This document shows positions 7,860 to 16,328 of a stretch of DNA of 64,000 nucleotides, one piece after another. The notes under the pieces were generated by a model. The model searched no databases. It worked only from the letters and a program-made list of their open reading frames with translations, and was not told where the DNA came from. Where the stretch lies: assembly GCF_022637455.1 (NCBI RefSeq), contig NZ_CP093341.1:1612001-1676000 (forward strand), read 5' to 3'. This DNA comes from Lysobacter sp. S4-A87 (GTDB lineage Bacteria > Pseudomonadota > Gammaproteobacteria > Xanthomonadales > Xanthomonadaceae). The translations under genes were made by a program, and so were the position numbers. The first letter of the stretch is position 1, and each line of letters begins with the position of its first letter.

Positions 7860-9440
7860 GTGTTCGATTACATCATCATCGGTGCCGGCTCGGCCGGCTG
7901 CGTCCTCGCCAATCGCCTGTCTGCCGATCCCGACGTCAGCGTGCTGCTGGTCGAGGCCGGCCCGCGCGACAGCCATCCGTTCATCCACATGCCCGCCGGC
8001 CTGGCCAAGCTGGTCAACAACAAGCGGGTCAACTGGGATTACCACACCGCTGCCGAAGCGCAGCTCGACAACCGCGTGCTGTGGTGGCCGCGCGGCAAGG
8101 TGCTGGGCGGATCGAGCTCGATCAATGCCATGTGCTACACGCGTGGCGTCGCCGGCGACTACGACCAGTGGGCGCAGCTTGGCGCCGACGGCTGGGACTG
8201 GAAGTCGGTGCTGCCCTACTTCCGCCGCAGCGAACGCAACCAGCGCGGCGCCGATGCGCTGCACGGCGACGAAGGACCGCTGTACGTCTCCGACCTGCGC
8301 TACAGCAGCGAGCTGTCGCAGGCGTTCATCGAGGCCGGCCGGCAGGCCGGTTATCCGCTCAACCGCGACTTCAATGGTCCCGCGCAGGCAGGCTTCGGGC
8401 TCTACCAGGTCACGCAGAAGAACGGTGCACGCTGCTCCAGCGCGGTCGCCTATCTCGATCCGGTGCGCGAGCGCCGCAACCTCACCGTCGTCACCGGCGC
8501 GCAGGTCAATCGCATCACGTTCGAGCGCGGTCGCGCCAACGGCATCATCTATACGTCCAGGGGTCGCGCCTTCCACCAGCCCGCAGCGCGCGAGGTGTTG
8601 CTGTGCGGCGGTGCGATCAACTCGCCCCAGTTGCTGATGCTGTCGGGCGTGGGCCCTGCGGCGCAGCTTCGCCGCATCGGCATCGACATCGTCGCCGACG
8701 CGCCGCAGGTCGGCGGGAACCTGCAGGACCATCTCGACATCTGCACGCTGCAGCACGCCACGCAGCCGGTGACCTACGACCGCCTCAACGACGCCAGGGT
8801 CGCCTTCGATTACTACCTGCGCGGCCACAGCGGCGTGGGCAGCAGCAACATCGCCGAGGCCGGCGCATTCGTGCGTTCACGGTTCGCGCCCGACGAGCGC
8901 CCGGACATCCAGTTGCATTTCGTTCCGGCGATGCTCGACGACCATGGCCGCCATCGCCTCAAGGGCATCGGTTACACCGTGCACGGTTGCTTCCTGCGGC
9001 CGCTCAGCCGCGGCCGCATCACGCTGGCCAGCGCGCGCGCCGGCGACAAGCCGCGGATCGAGGCCAACTACCTCAGCGATGCCGAAGGTTTCGACATGAA
9101 GATGATGGTCGAGTGCGCCAGGCTGTCACGCGAGCTGCTTGCGCAACCGGCGTTCGATGCCTATCGCGGCGAGCCGATCTTTCCGGCGCGCAACGATCTC
9201 GACGATGCGCAGCTGATGGAGTTCATCCGCGCCAAGGCCGAGACCATCTACCACCCGGTCGGCACCTGCCGCATGGGCAGTGACGATGCCTCGGTGGTCG
9301 ATCCGCAGCTGCGCGTGCGCGGCGTCGAGGGCCTGCGCGTGGTCGATGCCTCGGTGATGCCGACGCTGATCGGTGGCAACACCAACGCCCCGACGATGAT
9401 GATCGCCGAGCGTGCCGCCGACCTGATCCGCGCCAGTTGA
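7860..9440 (+). CDS. GMC-family FAD-dependent oxidoreductase (choline dehydrogenase-like)
   Basis: This 526-residue cytosolic flavoprotein begins directly with the dinucleotide-binding motif YIIIGAGSAGCVLANRL, ending in an acidic VEAG. It continues with the GMC signature WWPRGKVLGGSSSINAM and ends with the catalytic-region motif YHPVGTCRMG (active-site His) and the closing NTNAPTMMIAERAADLI. It will oxidise a primary or secondary alcohol; choline, polyethylene glycol or an aliphatic alcohol are all possible. The start is a GTG at 7860, chosen because the fold begins at the next residue; the ribosome-binding site is weak. It stands alone, without a betaine aldehyde dehydrogenase, so a betaine role is not supported. 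Confidence 0.9.
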   Translation: MFDYIIIGAGSAGCVLANRLSADPDVSVLLVEAGPRDSHPFIHMPAGLAKLVNNKRVNWDYHTAAEAQLDNRVLWWPRGKVLGGSSSINAMCYTRGVAGDYDQWAQLGADGWDWKSVLPYFRRSERNQRGADALHGDEGPLYVSDLRYSSELSQAFIEAGRQAGYPLNRDFNGPAQAGFGLYQVTQKNGARCSSAVAYLDPVRERRNLTVVTGAQVNRITFERGRANGIIYTSRGRAFHQPAAREVLLCGGAINSPQLLMLSGVGPAAQLRRIGIDIVADAPQVGGNLQDHLDICTLQHATQPVTYDRLNDARVAFDYYLRGHSGVGSSNIAEAGAFVRSRFAPDERPDIQLHFVPAMLDDHGRHRLKGIGYTVHGCFLRPLSRGRITLASARAGDKPRIEANYLSDAEGFDMKMMVECARLSRELLAQPAFDAYRGEPIFPARNDLDDAQLMEFIRAKAETIYHPVGTCRMGSDDASVVDPQLRVRGVEGLRVVDASVMPTLIGGNTNAPTMMIAERAADLIRAS

Positions 9441-9647
9441 GCGCAGGCGCCCGGCCAGCCCGCCCGACCCTGTTCGCGCAGCCCACGTGACGGCAAAAAT
9501 CTGAACAGGCGTGTGCGCGCCCCGCGAAAATGGGATGCAGTGCGCTTATGCCAGTCAAATCAATCCGGTGGGCCCGAGAGCTGCCACAACCCCTGAGATC
9601 GGAGCTAGAATCGAGCCGGATCGCAGCACGAGCAGGCGCTCAGAGCC

Positions 9648-11021
9648 ATGAATACCAATAAGAAGAAGCGCTCTCGCGCCCTCCCGCGTCTCGGGGCCAT
9701 TGCCCTGCTGCTGCCACTGACCCTGGGTTCGACCGCACAGACCCCGCTGCACTGGAACCCGCAGCCGTCGGCTGCCAGCGTCGCCGCACAGGGCAGTGTC
9801 AGTGTCACCACACGCGACGCCCAGCTTCCGCCGGCCGCACCGCTCGCCGCGGGCTTCGATGTCCGTCAGTTCGAGTCGATGGCGCAGCAGCTGGTCGCTG
9901 GCCAGCGCGTTCCCGGCCTGGCGATGGCACTGGTGCACAACGGCCAGATCATCAGCGCGCGCGGTTACGGCATCACCGATGTCAGCCGCGCCGCACCGGT
10001 CGACTCGCATACCGTGTTCCGCCTGGCGTCGCTGTCGAAGAGTTTCGCCGGCACGATGACCGGGCTGCTCGTCAACGACGGTTCGCTGCGCTGGGACAGC
10101 AAGCTGGTGCGCTACCTTCCGAGCTTCCAGCTGAGCAACGCGAGCGCGTCGCAACAGCTTACCGTCGCCGACCTGCTCAGCCATCGCGTCGGCCTGACCC
10201 ACAACGCCTTCGACCGCGACCTCGAGCGCTTCGTCGATTACCGCACCCTGACCCAGAGGCTGGCGTACGCGCCGCTCAAGTGCGCACCGGGTACCTGCTA
10301 CAGCTACCAGAACATCGCCTTCAGCCTGATCGGCGACGTGGTGTTCGCCGCTACCGGCGACTTCTACGCGCAGGAAGTGCAGCGCCGCCTGTTCAAGCCG
10401 CTGGGCATGAACGACGCCAGCCTCGGCCTGGAAGGCATCCAGGCCAGCCCGAGCTGGGCGCGCCCGCATGTGCGTGGTCGCGGTGGCTGGGTTTCGACGA
10501 TGCCCAAGTCGACCTACTACCAGGTGCTGCCGGCCGCCGGCGTCAACGCCAGCGCCAGCGACATGGCGCAGTGGCTGCTGGCCCACACCGGCCATCGTCC
10601 TGACGTGCTGCCGGCGCCGCTGCTGGCGACGCTGCACCAGCCGCTTGTCGACACCCCCAGTGAGATGCGCGGGTCGTCCTGGCGTCGCCAGCGCCTGACC
10701 TCCGCCGGCTATGCACTGGGCTGGCGCACCTACGACTACGGCGGCCATCGCATCGTGTTCCATGGCGGCGCCGTGCAGGGCTACCGCGGCATGATCGCGA
10801 TGGTTCCCGACCGCGACTTCGGCGTTGCCGTCCTGTGGAACAGCGAGAGCTCGCTGCCCTCGGGCCTGGTGCCGACCATCCTCGATCGTGCGCTTGGCCT
10901 GCCGGCGCAGCAGTGGCTCGACGACGAGATCGACGAGACCCTCTACGCCGGTGCGACGCAATCGGGCTCGCCGAACGCACCCGGCAGCCAGGCGCAGACC
11001 GCCAGCTCCGCTCCGCGTTGA
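9648..11021 (+). CDS. beta-lactamase/class C PBP-family serine hydrolase, exported
   Basis: This 457-residue protein has an N-terminal signal region (KKKRSR followed by LGAIALLLPLTLG) and a beta-lactamase-fold domain from about residue 70. The catalytic SxxK is S128-L-S-K131; the YxN motif is Y220-Q-N222; and a C-terminal HGG (about residue 370) replaces KTG, as in esterase/DD-peptidase type family members. True AmpC enzymes normally carry KTG, so resistance to beta-lactams should not be assumed. The enzyme probably acts in the periplasm or cell envelope on peptides or esters. A linker of about 35 residues rich in Ala/Gln/Ser lies before the domain. It is monocistronic. Confidence 0.85.
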   Translation: MNTNKKKRSRALPRLGAIALLLPLTLGSTAQTPLHWNPQPSAASVAAQGSVSVTTRDAQLPPAAPLAAGFDVRQFESMAQQLVAGQRVPGLAMALVHNGQIISARGYGITDVSRAAPVDSHTVFRLASLSKSFAGTMTGLLVNDGSLRWDSKLVRYLPSFQLSNASASQQLTVADLLSHRVGLTHNAFDRDLERFVDYRTLTQRLAYAPLKCAPGTCYSYQNIAFSLIGDVVFAATGDFYAQEVQRRLFKPLGMNDASLGLEGIQASPSWARPHVRGRGGWVSTMPKSTYYQVLPAAGVNASASDMAQWLLAHTGHRPDVLPAPLLATLHQPLVDTPSEMRGSSWRRQRLTSAGYALGWRTYDYGGHRIVFHGGAVQGYRGMIAMVPDRDFGVAVLWNSESSLPSGLVPTILDRALGLPAQQWLDDEIDETLYAGATQSGSPNAPGSQAQTASSAPR

Positions 11022-11173
11022 TGACCTGCGTCGTCCTGGCGATGGCCGGACGACGGATGCTCCCTCTGTCCTGACCCTGTCGTCCCGGCGCCCGCCGGGA
11101 TGGCGTGCCTGGCGCGCGCCGACGTTCGCATCGATTGCGCAGTGCGGTCGCACCCGGGCCTTTCCGGATCCCC

Positions 11174-11213
11174 AAAAAAAAACTCTCCCCCCGCCTGGGC
11201 TGCGGGGAGAGAG
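11174..11213 (-). terminator. Rho-independent terminator of the H1-like gene
   Basis: On the minus strand a GC-rich stem (arms 11202-11211 and 11183-11192) is followed by nine U residues (A9 at 11174-11182 on the plus strand). It lies about 30 bases after the histone-like gene stop. Confidence 0.9.
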
Positions 11214-11242
11214 CTGGATTACGGCAATCGGGACTTTCTTAT

Positions 11243-11692
11243 TTAGATCATCGGTGCCGGGGTGGCCGGCATCGCAGCAGCAACAGCCTTCTTGGCCGAC
11301 TTGCGACGGGCCGCCTTCTTCTTGGCAACCTTCTTCACGGCCTTCTTGGCGGCCGACTTGCGGGCACCGGCCTTCTTGGCGGCCTTCTTGGCAACCTTCT
11401 TGACGGCCTTCTTGGCGACCTTCTTGCGAGCGGTCTTCTTGGCTACGGCCTTCTTGGCAACCTTCTTGGCGACCTTCTTGCGAGCGGTCTTCTTGGCTGC
11501 TGCCTTCTTGGCGACCTTCTTGACGGCCTTCTTCACTGCCTTCTTGCGGGCAGCGACCTTCTTGACGGCCTTCTTGACGGCCTTCTTCACTGCCTTCTTG
11601 CGGGCGGCTACCTTCTTGACAGCCTTCTTGGCTACCTTCTTGGCGGCTTTCTTGGCAGCGGGCTTCTTCTTCGCAGCTTTCTTCATGGCCAT
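11243..11692 (-). CDS. lysine/alanine-rich histone H1-like (AlgP/Hc-type) DNA-binding protein
   Basis: This 149-residue protein is almost entirely AKK/VKK repeats, with over 40% lysine, like the C-terminal tail of eukaryotic H1, chlamydial Hc and pseudomonad AlgP. Such proteins bind DNA non-specifically and compact the nucleoid. The DNA contains two 54-bp (18-residue) units repeated in tandem, at about 11407-11514 and 11527-11634, so the length may vary between strains. A short Ala/Pro tail (PATPAPMI) ends the protein. GAGGAG seven bases before the ATG at 11692 supports the start. A downstream intrinsic terminator and a possible promoter at 11745-11773 suggest a single-gene transcript. Confidence 0.88.
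   Translation of the reverse strand: MAMKKAAKKKPAAKKAAKKVAKKAVKKVAARKKAVKKAVKKAVKKVAARKKAVKKAVKKVAKKAAAKKTARKKVAKKVAKKAVAKKTARKKVAKKAVKKVAKKAAKKAGARKSAAKKAVKKVAKKKAARRKSAKKAVAAAMPATPAPMI
11407..11634 (-). repeat. 54-bp tandem repeats within the H1-like gene
   Basis: Two near-identical blocks repeat with a 54-base period: one pair starts at 11407 and 11461, the other at 11527 and 11581. Each encodes an 18-residue KKAxKK-rich unit and differs by only a few bases, consistent with recent slippage or unequal recombination. Confidence 0.8.
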
Positions 11693-11744
11693 GGGATGGC
11701 TCCTCGTCAGTGGTTGATCAGAGATTGATCAGTGGTCTTGCAGG

Positions 11745-11773
11745 TCTATAAAGCCCAGTAGAACTTGTGGAAA
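11745..11773 (-). promoter_or_regulatory. possible promoter of the H1-like gene
   Basis: On the minus strand TTTCCA (11768-11773) and TATAGA (11745-11750) are 17 bases apart and lie about 50 bases before the start codon. Each hexamer matches the consensus at four positions. Confidence 0.4.
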
Positions 11774-11908
11774 CAGCCGAACTAGTCGGGTACGGCCAGG
11801 CCGGCAGAGCCGGTCTGTTCGCGCCCGGGCCGCGGGAGTCGGACCCGCGTGCAGCCGCCGATACGCAACGCGCACCGGTACGGATGAGGCGCCCGCCAGA
11901 TGGCGGGC

Positions 11909-11946
11909 AAACAAAAACCCGGACCGCCGAGAGCGAGCCGGGTTGG
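11909..11946 (-). terminator. intrinsic terminator of the candidate small RNA
   Basis: Minus-strand stem AACCCGG/CCGGGTT (11938-11944 with 11916-11922), with further internal pairing, followed by TTTTTGTTT. Confidence 0.75.
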
Positions 11947-12098
11947 ATAAGACTGCGTACCTGCGCCTTTGCGAAACACCCTTTCGCGAAGGAAACGATC
12001 CCTGCTTCCACCGTGTCGACTGCCCGGTCGGAGGTTCGTTTTGTACCGCGAGTTGTTTCTTTGTTCGTACTCACTCGCTTCCGCAGGAGACGTCTGCT
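11909..12098 (-). ncRNA. candidate structured small RNA, about 190 nt
   Basis: On the minus strand a strong promoter (TTGACA/TAGGTT, 17-base spacer) is followed by about 190 bases with no convincing gene and then an intrinsic terminator at 11909-11946. The RNA would fold into several hairpins: GCGAGT/ACTCGC closing a purine-rich 19-base loop (12052-12082 region), and a nine-of-ten-pair stem with a GGGTG loop (about 11966-11990). The only open frame begins with GTG at 12074 but reads straight through the terminator, so coding is unlikely. I could not match it to tmRNA, RNase P, SRP or 6S RNA. It lies about 215 bases upstream of the H1-like gene on the same strand. Confidence 0.55.
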
Positions 12099-12104
12099 GG
12101 GCGA

Positions 12105-12154
12105 AACCTAATCACGGTTTTTCATACTGTCAACACATTGGCCGATTTTTTTTT
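12105..12154 (-). promoter_or_regulatory. strong promoter with UP-like A-tract for the candidate small RNA
   Basis: A perfect TTGACA (12128-12133) and TAGGTT (12105-12110) are 17 bases apart on the minus strand. A nine-base A-tract (T9 at 12146-12154 on the plus strand) lies just upstream of the -35 box, in the position of an UP element. Transcription would begin near 12098. Confidence 0.65.
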
Positions 12155-12159
12155 AGTCG

Positions 12160-12790
12160 GTCGCCGCGGCCGGGCCGGCCCGCCGTCGTCGCCAGCGACT
12201 CGACGAGCGGCACGCGCGTCGCGCGACGATCGCCGGCCTCGCCAGTTTGATTTTCTGAAACTGCTTTATTTAAGGGGTTTGCGAAAACAGAAACTGGTAC
12301 GCGCGTAATTCGCGCCGTGCTCGCATGCCAGCGGCAAGCGGTTCGAACAGCGCCGCATCGTCGCCCGAACACCCCCTGTCGGCGGGTGCATCGAGGTGCT
12401 CCGGTTTCGCGTCGCACAAGCCGATTTGCGCGAAAGTGCGCGAACTTTTCCGGCGCCTCACGACCTCGCTCCAACCTCGCGTCGGCATCGATCGACTCTG
12501 TTCGACGAGCTCGACAGCGCGTCGCCGAAGTTCGTTCGTCGGCTTCGACCGAGCATTCCGACATCGCCACCGAGGACGTTCGACGGCGGCGCATCACACT
12601 GGATCCGGCGGCGACGAATCACCTCGTCATCACTTTCCGAACTCGATCCGGATGCCGGTGAAGTCGCGGGCAAGTGCTGTGCGCCTGGCAGGTGACAGCC
12701 TGGGCGCGCGCTTGTCCGGGTTGCGGTCGATGGGTGATTCGCTCGCACGTCGGTGGTGGACGGGTGCGTGGTTTGTGCGGATGGCGGGCT
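12160..12790. other. gene-free interval with AT-rich inverted repeat
   Basis: No supportable gene. Frames on both strands are arginine/serine-rich noise. The interval contains an AT-rich imperfect inverted repeat at 12242-12297 (CCAGTTT...AAACTGG) and a TCG-rich stretch at about 12440-12660 with no recognised element. Confidence 0.5.
12242..12297. repeat. AT-rich imperfect inverted repeat
   Basis: CCAGTTT followed by a T-rich arm pairs with an A-rich arm ending AAACTGG. The loop contains TTTATTTAA. A second CAGTTTC-type half-site lies within the left arm, so it could be an operator or a hairpin. Confidence 0.5.
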
Positions 12791-12794
12791 GCGT

Positions 12795-12823
12795 CCCGGG
12801 TGCGCTTTGCTTACCCGGGCTAC
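12795..12823 (-). repeat. SMAG/REP-like palindromic repeat, copy 3
   Basis: Single minus-oriented copy (CCCGGGT...ACCCGGGCTAC) downstream of gcvH. Confidence 0.85.
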
Positions 12824-12835
12824 GTGTGGGGCCTG

Positions 12836-12868
12836 AAACGCAAACCGGCCGCACTTGGCGGCCGGTCG
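12836..12868 (-). terminator. Rho-independent terminator of gcvH
   Basis: Minus-strand stem ACCGGCCGC/GCGGCCGGT (12858-12866 with 12844-12852), loop of five, followed by TTTGCGTTT, about 45 bases after the gcvH stop. Confidence 0.75.
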
Positions 12869-12912
12869 CGGGATCGGTTGCTCGTCGCCCTTGCGGGCGG
12901 CGAGCCGGTGAC

Positions 12913-13308
12913 TCAGTTGTCTTCTTCTTCGAGCAGCTCGGCGTAGTCGTCCGGGGCCAGCAGCTCGTTGAGCTGCTCCGGCTCCTCGATCGCGACGGTG
13001 AAGATCCAGCCTTCGCCGTAGGCATCTTCGTTGATCGTCTCGGGCTTGTCGGCCAGCGCCGCGTTCACTGCGGTCACCTTGCCGGTCACCGGCGAGTAGA
13101 CGTCGGAGGCGGCCTTCACCGACTCCACCACGGCACAGGCAGTGCCGGCTTCGACGCGGTCACCGACGTTCGGCAGCTCGACATAGACCAGGTCGCCGAG
13201 CAGGCCCTGCGCGTGGTCGGAGATGCCGATCGTGACTTTGCCGTCGCCTTCGACGCGTGCCCACTCGTGGGACTTCATGAACTTCAGATCGCCGGGAATT
13301 TCACTCAT
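12913..13308 (-). CDS. gcvH: glycine cleavage system H protein
   Basis: This 131-residue protein is the lipoyl carrier of the glycine cleavage complex. It shuttles the aminomethyl group from glycine decarboxylase (P) to the T protein. The lipoylation site is K65 in [14 protein letters not shown], and the order [23 protein letters not shown]... to [10 protein letters not shown] spans the whole family length. gcvT is about 750 bases upstream on the same strand, separated by an isomerase gene; the P protein gene is not in the window. The acidic tail LLEEEDN and the downstream intrinsic terminator mark the end of the transcript. Confidence 0.97.
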   Translation of the reverse strand: MSEIPGDLKFMKSHEWARVEGDGKVTIGISDHAQGLLGDLVYVELPNVGDRVEAGTACAVVESVKAASDVYSPVTGKVTAVNAALADKPETINEDAYGEGWIFTVAIEEPEQLNELLAPDDYAELLEEEDN

Positions 13309-13412
13309 GACTGGCCTCGAACTCTACGGGGGCTACTGGGGACGGCGCCTAGTTTACCGACGCGGAAGGAACATGCGAGAGGTGGGGGACGAACGGATCG
13401 ACCCGGCCAGAA

Positions 13413-14039
13413 TCATGCCGGGTCGACCCGGTACGGGGCGCGCCCGCTGAGCAGCGCATCGCGCAGGTCGTCGATGCGGTCCTGGCCCCAGAACGGTTCG
13501 CCGTTGAGCACATACCCGGGCAGGCCCGGCAGGTCGGCGGCGATCGCCTCGGCGGTGTTGCGGGCGTAGATCGCCTCGACGACGTCTTCCGCCGCCTGCG
13601 CCATCACAAGCTGCGCATCGAAGCCCTGGCTGCCGAGCAGTGCCGCGATCACCTGCGGATCGGCCAGGTCCTGATCCTGCGCCCATAGCGCGCGGAAGGC
13701 GGCGTCGGCGTAGTCGGAAGGATCGTGACCGGCCTCGACCAGCGCGATCAGGCAGCGGTCGGCCAGGGCGATGTCGACCGGCCAGAACCTGGGCTTGAGG
13801 TTCAACGGCAAGCCGCGCCTGGCACGCCAGCGCTGCAGCTCGATCAGGCGGTAACGCTGCCGTGCTGGCGCACGCTTGCCCAGCGGCAGGCCGCCGTTGG
13901 CGTCGAACAACTCGAAGATCCTGATCGGCCGGTGCACCAGCGTGGCGCCGCATTCGCGCGCCACCTGGCGAATCGCCGCATGCCCGAACCAGGCATACGG
14001 CGAGATCAGGCTGTAGTAATAGGTCACGGTCGCGTTCAT
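13413..14039 (-). CDS. DsbA-fold 2-hydroxychromene-2-carboxylate isomerase-like protein
   Basis: This 208-residue protein has a thioredoxin-like fold of the kappa-class GST/HCCA isomerase family. It starts with VTYYYSLISPYAWFGHAAI, in which SPYAW occupies the position of the active-site turn (Ser in place of Cys), and ends with GLPGYVLNGEPFWGQDRIDDL. Family enzymes use glutathione in aromatic catabolism, but many members have unknown substrates. It lies between gcvH and gcvT with a 19-base gap to the latter. This suggests cotranscription, though no metabolic link to glycine cleavage is evident. Confidence 0.85.
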   Translation of the reverse strand: MNATVTYYYSLISPYAWFGHAAIRQVARECGATLVHRPIRIFELFDANGGLPLGKRAPARQRYRLIELQRWRARRGLPLNLKPRFWPVDIALADRCLIALVEAGHDPSDYADAAFRALWAQDQDLADPQVIAALLGSQGFDAQLVMAQAAEDVVEAIYARNTAEAIAADLPGLPGYVLNGEPFWGQDRIDDLRDALLSGRAPYRVDPA

Positions 14040-14058
14040 CGCTGCCCCCGTCGCCGGC

Positions 14059-15180
14059 TCAGCCGAGCACGCCGTCCTGCGCCTTGCCGTCGCGCACGAA
14101 CGGGAACTTGACCACGCGCACCGGCACCTCCTTGCCGCGGATGTCGACGCGCACGTTGCCGGCGGTGCCCAGCGGGATCTCGCCAGCCGGCACGCGCGCG
14201 AACGCGATCGCCTTGCCCAGGGTCGGCGAGAACGTGCCCGACAGGATCTCGCCCTCGCCGTTGTCGGTCAGCACCTTCTGGCCGTGGCGCAGCACGCCCT
14301 TCTCGTCCATCACCAGGCCGATCATCTGGCGCGGTGCGCCGGCGGCCTTCTGCGCCTCGAGCACGCCGCGGCCGATGAAGTCGCGACCCTCGTCGAGTGC
14401 GACGGTCCAGGCCAGCGCGGCCTCGAACGGCGAGACCTCATCGTCCATGTCCTGGCCATACAGGTTCATGCCCGCTTCCAGGCGCAGCGTGTCGCGCGCG
14501 CCCAGGCCGGCCGGCTTCACGCCGGCGGCGAGCAGTTCATTCCAGAAGGCGACGGTCTGTTCTTCCGGCACGACGACCTCGAAGCCGTCTTCACCGGTGT
14601 AGCCGGTGCGGGCGACGAACACGTCGGTTCCGCCCTGGGTGCGCGCCTGCGCCGCGGCGAACTTGCCGAGCTTGGCAACGGCGGCGCGGTCGTCCTCGCG
14701 CAGCAGGCCGAGCACCTTCTCGCGTGCGGTCGGGCCCTGCACGGCGATCATGCCGAACTCGGGACGCTCGCTGACCTTCACGTCGAATGCCTTGGCCTGC
14801 TCGGTGATCCACGCCAGGTCCTTCTCGCGCGTGGCGGCGTTGACCACCAGGCGGAAGAAATCCTCGCTACGGAAGTAAATGATGAGGTCGTCGATGACGC
14901 CGCCATCGGGGTTGAGCATGCAGGTGTACAGCGCCTTGCCCGGCACCTTGAGCTTGTCGACGGAATTGGCGACCAGGCGGCGCAGGAACTCGCGAACGCG
15001 CGCGCCGTTGAGGTCGACCACGGTCATGTGGCTGACGTCGAACATGCCGGCGTCGCTGCGCACCAGGTGGTGCTCCTCGATCTGCGATCCGTAGTGGATC
15101 GGCATGTCCCAGCCGCCGAAGTCGACCATCTTGGCGCCGAGGGCGCGGTGGGTGTCGTTGAGGATCGTCTTCTGGGTCAT
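14059..15180 (-). CDS. gcvT: glycine cleavage system T protein (aminomethyltransferase)
   Basis: This 373-residue protein transfers the methylene from the H-protein aminomethyl arm to tetrahydrofolate. Typical features are the N-terminal [19 protein letters not shown], the folate region [40 protein letters not shown] and the C-terminal [23 protein letters not shown]. The length is normal. It is the first gene of a gcvT-isomerase-gcvH run on the minus strand. I looked for a glycine riboswitch in the leader and did not recognise one. Confidence 0.97.
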   Translation of the reverse strand: MTQKTILNDTHRALGAKMVDFGGWDMPIHYGSQIEEHHLVRSDAGMFDVSHMTVVDLNGARVREFLRRLVANSVDKLKVPGKALYTCMLNPDGGVIDDLIIYFRSEDFFRLVVNAATREKDLAWITEQAKAFDVKVSERPEFGMIAVQGPTAREKVLGLLREDDRAAVAKLGKFAAAQARTQGGTDVFVARTGYTGEDGFEVVVPEEQTVAFWNELLAAGVKPAGLGARDTLRLEAGMNLYGQDMDDEVSPFEAALAWTVALDEGRDFIGRGVLEAQKAAGAPRQMIGLVMDEKGVLRHGQKVLTDNGEGEILSGTFSPTLGKAIAFARVPAGEIPLGTAGNVRVDIRGKEVPVRVVKFPFVRDGKAQDGVLG

Positions 15181-15295
15181 GGCTCGGGGGATCTGTCAGG
15201 GGGCGAGCCGCCGATTATCACATCTGCGGCAGGGGGGCTGCAGACCATGCTGTGGGGGATGGTGGGTCTTGTTTGGGCGCGGATGGTGACGGGAA

Positions 15296-15324
15296 CCCGG
15301 GTGCGCTGCGCTTACCCGGGCTAC
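15296..15324 (-). repeat. SMAG/REP-like palindromic repeat, copy 4
   Basis: Single copy between gcvT and a secreted protein gene, minus-oriented and ending in the GTAG complement CTAC. Confidence 0.85.
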
Positions 15325-15343
15325 GGGTGGACGAGGCCACGGG

Positions 15344-15862
15344 CTATTCGCTGGTGCCTTCGTTGTAGCAGCGCACGCGGCTGGGGGCGACGCGGATGAA
15401 CTTTCCGGTGGCGCGGTCCAGGCGCATGGCCCAGCGCGTGGCCGGGAGCATATCCAGTTCGGCCGCATGGGCAGTGCCGGTATCGACGATCGCGACCAGG
15501 CCGGCGTCGTCGACGCCATCGCGCTGGCAGGTGGCGATCACCACCAGCTCGTCCCGGCGCAACACCGGGTATGGCACTGCATCGGTGATCCGCCAGCGCG
15601 GCTCGTCACCGAGCCGGTCGACGAACTGCGATGCCAGCAGCTTCAAGGTGCGGTCTTCGGCGTCGTCCAGCGTGGCGATGCTGCGCGCGCAGACCTGGCC
15701 AGGCTCGCTGCCGGAACCGACGCAGCTGCCGGTGTTGGATTTCAGTCCGTCCGGCCACGGCGGCACGACCATGCCTATCAGGCTGGGTTCGGCCGCCTGC
15801 ACCGACGCCGCGATCGCTACTGCTGTAATGCACGACATCGCGAGCAGGTGCGATCGGCGCAT
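15344..15862 (-). CDS. secreted hypothetical protein
   Basis: I do not recognise a family. This 172-residue protein has a signal peptide (LAMSCITAVAIAASVQA, cleavage near AA-EP). The mature part carries Cys residues in NTGSCVGSG, GQVCARS, IATCQRDG and RVRCYNEG, possibly two disulphides. The repeated V(A/I)IVDTGTA and RWAMRLDRATGKFI segments look like a compact periplasmic beta-rich domain. The ATG at 15862 starts the signal peptide directly; longer frames overlap the nfeD end. It follows nfeD by eight bases, so it may be the last gene of the qmcA-nfeD operon. Confidence 0.6.
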   Translation of the reverse strand: MRRSHLLAMSCITAVAIAASVQAAEPSLIGMVVPPWPDGLKSNTGSCVGSGSEPGQVCARSIATLDDAEDRTLKLLASQFVDRLGDEPRWRITDAVPYPVLRRDELVVIATCQRDGVDDAGLVAIVDTGTAHAAELDMLPATRWAMRLDRATGKFIRVAPSRVRCYNEGTSE

Positions 15863-15870
15863 GTCGGTGC

Positions 15871-16323
15871 TCAGCCCGCAGGCTCGACCTGCAGGCTCAT
15901 GCCGCGGCTGGCGACAATACGCACCGCCGCGCCTGCCGGCAGGTCCGGGCCGGTCACTTCCCAATAGGCGTCGGCAATCTGCACGCGGCCGCGGCCGTTG
16001 ACGATGCCCTGCTCGAGCGGGACCACGCGACCGACCAGGGTTTCGGCACGGCGGTTGAGGTTGGGCTGATCACTGCCGCGCTCGCGACCGCGGAACCAGG
16101 CACGGTAGACCTGGATCGAGGCGAAGCTGAGCACGACGAACGCCGCGACCTGGGCCAGTACCGGCATGTCCGGCACCAGCAGCACCATCACGAACACGAC
16201 CGCGGCGGCCAGGCCCAGCCACAGCATGAATGCTCCCGGGGCCAGCGCTTCCGCCGCGAACAGCAGCAACGCCACGACGGCCCACGAGAACACGTGCCAG
16301 TTCAAGGACAGTCCCCACTGCAT
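15871..16323 (-). CDS. NfeD-like membrane protein
   Basis: This 150-residue protein has three membrane helices (about residues 8-29, 32-53 and 55-75) and a C-terminal OB-fold domain (about 90-148: AETLVGRVVPLEQGIVNGRGRVQIADAYW, closing with VRIVASRGMSLQVEP). Short NfeD proteins are the partners of SPFH/stomatin-like proteins and are thought to stabilise their membrane assemblies. Here the QmcA-type gene lies five bases upstream, giving the usual pair. Confidence 0.9.
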   Translation of the reverse strand: MQWGLSLNWHVFSWAVVALLLFAAEALAPGAFMLWLGLAAAVVFVMVLLVPDMPVLAQVAAFVVLSFASIQVYRAWFRGRERGSDQPNLNRRAETLVGRVVPLEQGIVNGRGRVQIADAYWEVTGPDLPAGAAVRIVASRGMSLQVEPAG

Positions 16324-16328
16324 GGCGC

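Noticed and set aside
9648-11021. AmpC-type beta-lactamase resistance gene
   Set aside because: It has HGG instead of KTG and lacks a neighbouring ampR; a general serine hydrolase call is safer.
11909-12098. 6S RNA, tmRNA or SRP RNA identity for the structured transcript
   Set aside because: No 6S-type terminal complementarity with central bubble, no tRNA-like ends and no SRP tetraloop were seen.
12325-13569. 414-codon plus-strand frame across the gene-poor region and gcvH
   Set aside because: Crosses the gcvH gene in antisense, contains no domain and has an implausible composition.
15181-15295. Glycine riboswitch before gcvT
   Set aside because: The conserved tandem aptamer core was not recognisable in the short leader.
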